DNA of 25,669 nucleotides from an uncultured Alistipes sp. (GTDB taxonomy: Bacteria > Bacteroidota > Bacteroidia > Bacteroidales > Rikenellaceae), in the NCBI GenBank assembly GCA_900552955.1, contig USBO01000011.1:1-25669 (forward strand), given 5' to 3'. Each line of letters starts with the position of its first letter. Within the stretch, counting starts at the first letter, position 1. A program made the translations under genes and the position numbers. This document shows, in pieces, positions 21,199-25,669 of this stretch. The notes under the pieces were generated by a model. That model saw only the letters and a list, made by a program, of their open reading frames with translations, did not search any database and had not been told where the DNA came from.

Positions 21199-22581
21199 CT
21201 ATCGGTCAGCCTCGCGTCCGCCGCCGAGCGCACGGTAGAGTGTCACGACGCTTTGCAGCTCGGTGAAGCGGTTGGCGACCTGCTGCAACTGCGCCGAGAG
21301 ATAGGACTGTCGTGCGGTCAGCACTTCGAGGTAGGTTGTCGAGCCGTGCTGCATGAGCAGCTCGGTGCTCTCCACGGCGCGTGCGAGCGCTGCCACCTGC
21401 CGCTCGTAGAGCGCTGCGACGTCGCGTGCCGTCTGGCTGGCGGTCAGTGCGTCGTTGACCTCTCGGCCGGCGTCGAGGATCGTCTGCTCGTAGGCGAGCA
21501 TCGCCTCCTGCTGCTGCGCTTGGGAGACCTTCACGCGGGCGCGGTTGGCGCCGGCCTGAAAGATCGGTTGCAGGAGCTGTCCGGCGGCCGAAAGCAGCAG
21601 CTTGCCCGGGTTGACGATCGCCGCACCGGCGTTGTTCGTCCAGCCGGCCGTGCCGCTGAGCGTCAGACGCGGATAGAGCGACGAACGTGCCTCGGCGGTG
21701 GCGTAGTAGGCCGACATGAGCGAATATTCGGCCATGCGGACGTCGGGGCGGCGCGACAGCAGCTGCACGGGGACGCCCGTGAGCAGTTCGGCCGGCACCT
21801 GCTGGCTTTGCAGCGAGCTGCGTTCGATGCGGTGCGGTGCCTGAGCCAGCAGCGAGCAGAGCGCGTTCTCGGTTTCGTCGATCGACTGGGCCAGCTGCCG
21901 CACCGAGGTCTCGACGCCGTAATAGGCCGCTTCGTTCTGCGCCACGGCAGCTTCGGTGGCCATGCCGGCCTCTTTCATCGCACGGATGGCGTCGACCATT
22001 TCGCGCCATGCGGCGGCCGTCTGGCTGGCGATGGCATACTGCTCGTCGAGCATGCAGAGCGTGAAGTAGAGGTTGGCCGTCGCGGCGATCAACTGCGTGC
22101 GCACCGCCTGCCGGTATTCGAGACTTTGGGCGTAGAGCGCTTTGGAGCTGAGTTTGGCATTGCGCAGCCGCGAGAAGATGTCGATTTCCCAGCTTGCGGT
22201 GACGGGGACGTTGTATGTCCACGTTCCCTTCGAGTTGTCGAAGCTGCTGACGCCGCCCTGCGGCGCGAGCGTGAAGGAGGGCAGCAGCGAGAGCCGCGAG
22301 GTGCGGAGCATGGCTTCGGCCTGCTCGGTGCGCAGTTGTGCCGTGCGCAGGTCGGTGTTGCGCACCAGCACCGTGTCGATGAGCCGCTGCAACCGCTCGT
22401 CGGGGAAGAGCGTCCGCCAGTCGAGGTCGGCCAGCGAGGCCGTGTCGGCGGCGACCGGCTCGCGGTAGATGCCGTCGGTGGCCACTTCGGGCCGTGAATA
22501 GGGTTTATAGATGCCGCAGCCCGTCATGAGCAGGGCGACGGCCGCGAAAAGACAGTTTCTTACTAACATCGCTTTCAGCAT
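21199..22581 (-). CDS. TolC/OprM-type outer-membrane efflux lipoprotein (NodT family)
   Basis: 460 residues. A signal peptide with lipobox MTGC (lipidated Cys22) precedes a NodT-type channel: YSRPEV and DLDWRTLFPDERLQRLIDTVL near the N-terminus, two long helical repeat regions (about 65-220 and 270-450), and conserved segments SRRPDVRMAEYSLMSA, LYPRLTLSG and TYLEVLTARQSYLSAQL. Trimers of such proteins form the outer-membrane exit duct of tripartite pumps. Its ATG overlaps the RND stop codon as TAATG, so the two are translationally coupled. A second ATG five codons in (Met5) is possible. The periplasmic adaptor is expected upstream of the RND gene, outside the window. Confidence 0.96.
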   Translation of the reverse strand: MLKAMLVRNCLFAAVALLMTGCGIYKPYSRPEVATDGIYREPVAADTASLADLDWRTLFPDERLQRLIDTVLVRNTDLRTAQLRTEQAEAMLRTSRLSLLPSFTLAPQGGVSSFDNSKGTWTYNVPVTASWEIDIFSRLRNAKLSSKALYAQSLEYRQAVRTQLIAATANLYFTLCMLDEQYAIASQTAAAWREMVDAIRAMKEAGMATEAAVAQNEAAYYGVETSVRQLAQSIDETENALCSLLAQAPHRIERSSLQSQQVPAELLTGVPVQLLSRRPDVRMAEYSLMSAYYATAEARSSLYPRLTLSGTAGWTNNAGAAIVNPGKLLLSAAGQLLQPIFQAGANRARVKVSQAQQQEAMLAYEQTILDAGREVNDALTASQTARDVAALYERQVAALARAVESTELLMQHGSTTYLEVLTARQSYLSAQLQQVANRFTELQSVVTLYRALGGGREADR

Positions 22582-25500
22582 TAACGGTCAATGGGTTCGT
22601 TTTGGTTCTCCTCGATCTCGGCCTGAATCGACCAGTCGGGCGAGGTGTATTCCACCGGCTTGATCTTCTCCTGCAGGGTCTGGAAGACGATGAAGAGCGT
22701 CGGCACCAGGAACAGCAGCGCCAGCGTACCCACGATCATACCGCCCACCACGCCCGAGCCGAGCGTCGAGTTGCCGTTGGCGCCGACGCCGTGCGAGAGC
22801 ACCAGCGGGATCATACCGAACACGCAGGTGAGGACGGTCATCAGAATCGGGCGCAGACGGGCCTTGGCGGCCGATACGGCGGCCTGCGTGAGGCTCATGC
22901 CGGCGGCGCGGCGTTCGGCGGCGTACTCGGTGATCAGAATGGCCGTTTTCGAGAGCAGACCGATCAGCATGATGATACCCGTCTGGAGGTAGATGTTGTT
23001 TTCCAGCCCCATCAGCTTGGCCATGAGGAACGAACCTGCCAGTCCGCACGGCACGGCCAGAATGACGGCGAACGGAATGAGGAAGCTCTCGTACAGGGCA
23101 CTCAGGATGAGGTAGATCAGCAGGATGCAGATTCCGAAGATGATCGCCGTGTTGCTGCCCGTCTGGGCCTCCTCGCGGGTGATGCCGTCGAACTCGAATC
23201 CGTAGCCGCGGGGCAGCACCTCGGCCGCAACCTCCTCGATGACGCGGATGGCGTCGCCCGACGAATAGCCGTCGGCGGCCGTACCGTTCACGGCGATCGA
23301 GTTGTAGAGGTTGAAGCGGTTGAGCACCTCCGAACCGTATACGCGCGTCAGGTTCACGAACTGACTCAGCGGAGCCATCTCGCCGCTGTTCGAGCGCACG
23401 AAGACGTTGTTGAGCGACTCGGCGTCGAGACGGTATTTCGGGTCGGACTGCATCGTCACGTAGTACATCTTCGAGAAGCGGTTGATGTTCGACACGTACT
23501 GACCGCCGTAATAGCCCGCCAGCGTCGAGAGGATCGTGTTGGGCGAGACGCCGGCGCGTTTGGCCTTGACGGCGTCGACGTCGACGCGGTATTGCGGGAA
23601 GTTGATGTTGAACGTCGAGTAGGCGCGGGCGATCTCGGGCCGTTGGTTGAGTGCGGCGATGAATTTCAGGTAGATGTCGTAGAAATCGGTCAGCTCGCCG
23701 CCCGTCTTGTCCTGCAGGTGCATCGAGAATCCGGTCGAGGTGCCGTAACCCGAGATCATCGGAGGTGCCACGGCGAAGATCTGAGCGTTCTTGATGTCGG
23801 CCGTCCGGCCGTAGACCTGCCCGATGACGGCCTGCACGGCGTCCGTCTTGTCGGGACGGTCGTCCCAGTCCTTGAGTTTGATGATGCACATACCGTAGGA
23901 CGATCCCTGTCCGGCGATCATGCCGTAACCGGCCACCTGCATGAAGTCGCGGATCTGAGGAATGCTCTGGATGCGCTCCGAAACCTGCTCCATGACTTCG
24001 TGCGTCTCTGCGAGCGAAGAACCCGGGGCGGTGGTGACGTTGACCATGATCGTACCCTGGTCCTCGTCGGGCACCAGACCCGTCTTGGTGGAGTTCAACA
24101 GCAGCACGAGTGCCGCGAGCGTGAGGCCGAGCGTCGACCACATCAGCCATTTGTGCTTGATGAAGAGCAGCACGCCGTGCTTGTACTTGTTTATCAGGGC
24201 GCCGAAGGCCGTGTTGAACGCCTTGCGGAAGCGGGCGGCGAAGTTGTCGCGCATCCGGCCGCTTTCATCCATGTAGGGCTTGAGCAGCAGGGCGCAGAGG
24301 GCCGGTGAGAGCGTGAGCGCATTGACGGCCGAGAGACCGACGGCCACGGCCATCGTGATACCGAACTGCGTGTAGAAGATTCCCGACGTACCGCCCATCA
24401 TGGCCACGGGAATGAAGACGGCCATGAAGACGAGCGTCGAGGTGACGATGGCCGACGTGATGCCCGACATGGCGTCGATGGTGGCGTGGTAGGAGGATTT
24501 GTAGCCGACGTCGAAGCGCGCCTGCACCGCCTCGACGACGATGATCGCGTCGTCGACGACCGTACCGATGGCCAGCACCAGCGCGAAGAGCGTCAGCAGG
24601 TTGATCGAGAAGCCTGCCACCGACAGGAAGGCGAAAGTTCCCACCAGGGCCACGAGGATGGAGACGGTGGGGACGAGCGTCGAGCGGATGTCCTGCAGGA
24701 AGACGTAGACCACCAGCACCACGAGCAGGATCGCCTCGATCAGCGTCTTGATCACCTCGTTCATCGAAGCGTAGAGGAAGTCGTTGACGCTTTGCAGGTG
24801 AGCGATCTCGACCCCTTTCGGCAGTTCCGCGCGCACCTCTTCGAGCAGCGCTTCGATGTCTTCGACGACCTGCGTGGCGTTGGAGCCGGCGGTCTGGAAG
24901 ATCATCGTGCTGACGCCCGGATGGCCGTTGGTGTAGCCCTTGTAGGCGTAGGATTCGCTGCCCAGTTCGATGTCGGCGATGTCTTTCAGCCGCAGCACCT
25001 CGCCGTCGGGCAGGGCGCGGATGACGAGTTGCCCGAACTCTTCGGGCGTCGCGTAACGGCCGCGGTATTTCATCGTGTACTGGAACGTATTCCCGGAGTT
25101 CTCGCCCAGGGTGCCGGTCGCCGCCTCGATATTCTGTTCGGCCAGCGCCATCGTCACATCCGAGGGGATGAGTTTGTATTGCGCCATCACGTCGGGCTTG
25201 AGCCAGACGCGCATCGAGTAGGCGGCACCCAGCGTGAAGACCTCGCGGATGCGCTGGATGCGCGGTTCGATGTTGATCTTCGAGTAGTTGGAGAGGAATG
25301 TCTCGTCATAGGAGCCGTCGGGGCTGTAGAGCGAGAAGATCTTCACCATCGACGTCTGACGCTTGAAGGTCATGACGCCGATCTGGTTGACCTCCGAGGG
25401 GAGCTGTCCGGTGGCGGTGGCCACTTTGTTCTGCACGTTGACGGCCGCCATGTCCGCGTCGGTGCCCTGCCGGAAGTAGACGTTGATCGAGGCGCTGCCG

Positions 25501-25669
25501 GCAGCGGCGCTCGAGGTGATATAGGTCATGTTCTCCACACCGTTGATCGCCTGTTCGAGCGGAACGATGACGGCATTCTGGATCGTCTCGGCGCTGGCGC
25601 CGGGATAGGTGGCGCGCACCATGACCGTCGGCGGTGCGATGTCGGGGTACTGCTCGATGGGCAGTGTGG
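22581..25669 (-). CDS. RND multidrug efflux transporter, AcrB/HAE1 family (5' end outside window)
   Basis: The frame is open to the window edge. The first visible residues (TLPIEQYPDIAPPTV) match AcrB just after TM1, so only about 30 residues are missing; the ATG at 25622 is internal. The proton-relay residues are present: the Asp pair in GTVVDDAIIVVEAV of TM4 (codons 24549-24554) and the Lys in LLSKTAILITEYA of TM10 (codon 22947-22949). Porter-domain and docking segments (PGASAETIQNAV; QIRDFMQVAGYG; SMHLQDKTGG) follow the AcrB order. The C-terminal tail is short and polar (NQNEPIDR). It pumps hydrophobic or amphiphilic compounds from the periplasm with proton import. The tolC-like gene overlaps its stop by 1 nt. 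Confidence 0.97.
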   Translation of the reverse strand, partial: TLPIEQYPDIAPPTVMVRATYPGASAETIQNAVIVPLEQAINGVENMTYITSSAAAGSASINVYFRQGTDADMAAVNVQNKVATATGQLPSEVNQIGVMTFKRQTSMVKIFSLYSPDGSYDETFLSNYSKINIEPRIQRIREVFTLGAAYSMRVWLKPDVMAQYKLIPSDVTMALAEQNIEAATGTLGENSGNTFQYTMKYRGRYATPEEFGQLVIRALPDGEVLRLKDIADIELGSESYAYKGYTNGHPGVSTMIFQTAGSNATQVVEDIEALLEEVRAELPKGVEIAHLQSVNDFLYASMNEVIKTLIEAILLVVLVVYVFLQDIRSTLVPTVSILVALVGTFAFLSVAGFSINLLTLFALVLAIGTVVDDAIIVVEAVQARFDVGYKSSYHATIDAMSGITSAIVTSTLVFMAVFIPVAMMGGTSGIFYTQFGITMAVAVGLSAVNALTLSPALCALLLKPYMDESGRMRDNFAARFRKAFNTAFGALINKYKHGVLLFIKHKWLMWSTLGLTLAALVLLLNSTKTGLVPDEDQGTIMVNVTTAPGSSLAETHEVMEQVSERIQSIPQIRDFMQVAGYGMIAGQGSSYGMCIIKLKDWDDRPDKTDAVQAVIGQVYGRTADIKNAQIFAVAPPMISGYGTSTGFSMHLQDKTGGELTDFYDIYLKFIAALNQRPEIARAYSTFNINFPQYRVDVDAVKAKRAGVSPNTILSTLAGYYGGQYVSNINRFSKMYYVTMQSDPKYRLDAESLNNVFVRSNSGEMAPLSQFVNLTRVYGSEVLNRFNLYNSIAVNGTAADGYSSGDAIRVIEEVAAEVLPRGYGFEFDGITREEAQTGSNTAIIFGICILLIYLILSALYESFLIPFAVILAVPCGLAGSFLMAKLMGLENNIYLQTGIIMLIGLLSKTAILITEYAAERRAAGMSLTQAAVSAAKARLRPILMTVLTCVFGMIPLVLSHGVGANGNSTLGSGVVGGMIVGTLALLFLVPTLFIVFQTLQEKIKPVEYTSPDWSIQAEIEENQNEPIDR

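Noticed and set aside
1..25669. CRISPR arrays, insertion sequences, prophage or other mobile elements
   Set aside because: No regularly spaced direct repeats, transposase, integrase or phage genes were seen; gene content and composition are uniform and housekeeping in character.

Overview
The window looks like chromosomal DNA from a GC-rich member of the Bacteroidetes, most likely Bacteroidales and Alistipes/Rikenellaceae-like. Four things point there: Bacteroidetes-type promoter elements (TTTG, about 19-21 nt, then TAnnTTTG) in AT-rich gaps between GC-rich genes; few Shine-Dalgarno sequences; a six-gene Na+-translocating NADH:quinone reductase (nqrABCDEF) operon; and a lipidated TolC-type channel next to an AcrB-type pump. 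The genus is inferred from overall character, not from a marker gene. No transposase, integrase, CRISPR array, rRNA or tRNA gene was seen. Most of the window is housekeeping DNA.

Layout. (1) 1-1362 (+): the 3' end of an AddB-like PD-(D/E)XK nuclease with the cysteines of a 4Fe-4S cluster. (2) 1406-3904 (-): two paralogous membrane-anchored M23 peptidases followed by a HAD phosphatase, in one tight operon. (3) 4002-9143 (+): alaS, gpmI and, behind a terminator-like hairpin and its own promoter, proC. (4) 9200-11461 (-): an operon of a TatD-type metal hydrolase, tcdA (ct6A tRNA modification) and a D-2-hydroxyacid dehydrogenase. (5) 11638-17558 (+): nqrA-nqrF, closed by a strong intrinsic terminator. 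(6) 17622-18649: an uncharacterised small protein gene (-) and a long stretch without a recognised gene that holds a consensus promoter, a probable structured RNA on the minus strand and an AT-rich nest of palindromes. (7) 18650-19747 (+): a YihX-like HAD phosphatase and mscL. (8) 19820-20998 (-): an unassigned lipoprotein. (9) 21199-25669 (-): an RND efflux pump, cut by the window edge, and its TolC/NodT-type outer-membrane lipoprotein.

The most interesting point is nqrC. Its product begins with a complete rubrerythrin-type rubredoxin module (CxxC, 12 residues, CxxC) fused in frame, through a short linker, to the transmembrane helix and FMN domain of NqrC. No alternative ATG lies between the modules. 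The extra iron site would sit on the cytoplasmic side of the Na+-NQR, near NqrF, and suggests an added electron entry or exit point. Its putative FMN attachment motif is TGGT rather than the usual SGAT, while NqrB keeps SGAT. The second point is the stretch around 18234-18440, where a near-perfect minus-strand promoter precedes about 170 nt of strong secondary structure ending in a stem and U-run. The third is two genes (tatD-like and the YihX-like HAD) whose -7 element ends only 5 nt before the ATG, predicting leaderless or nearly leaderless mRNAs.
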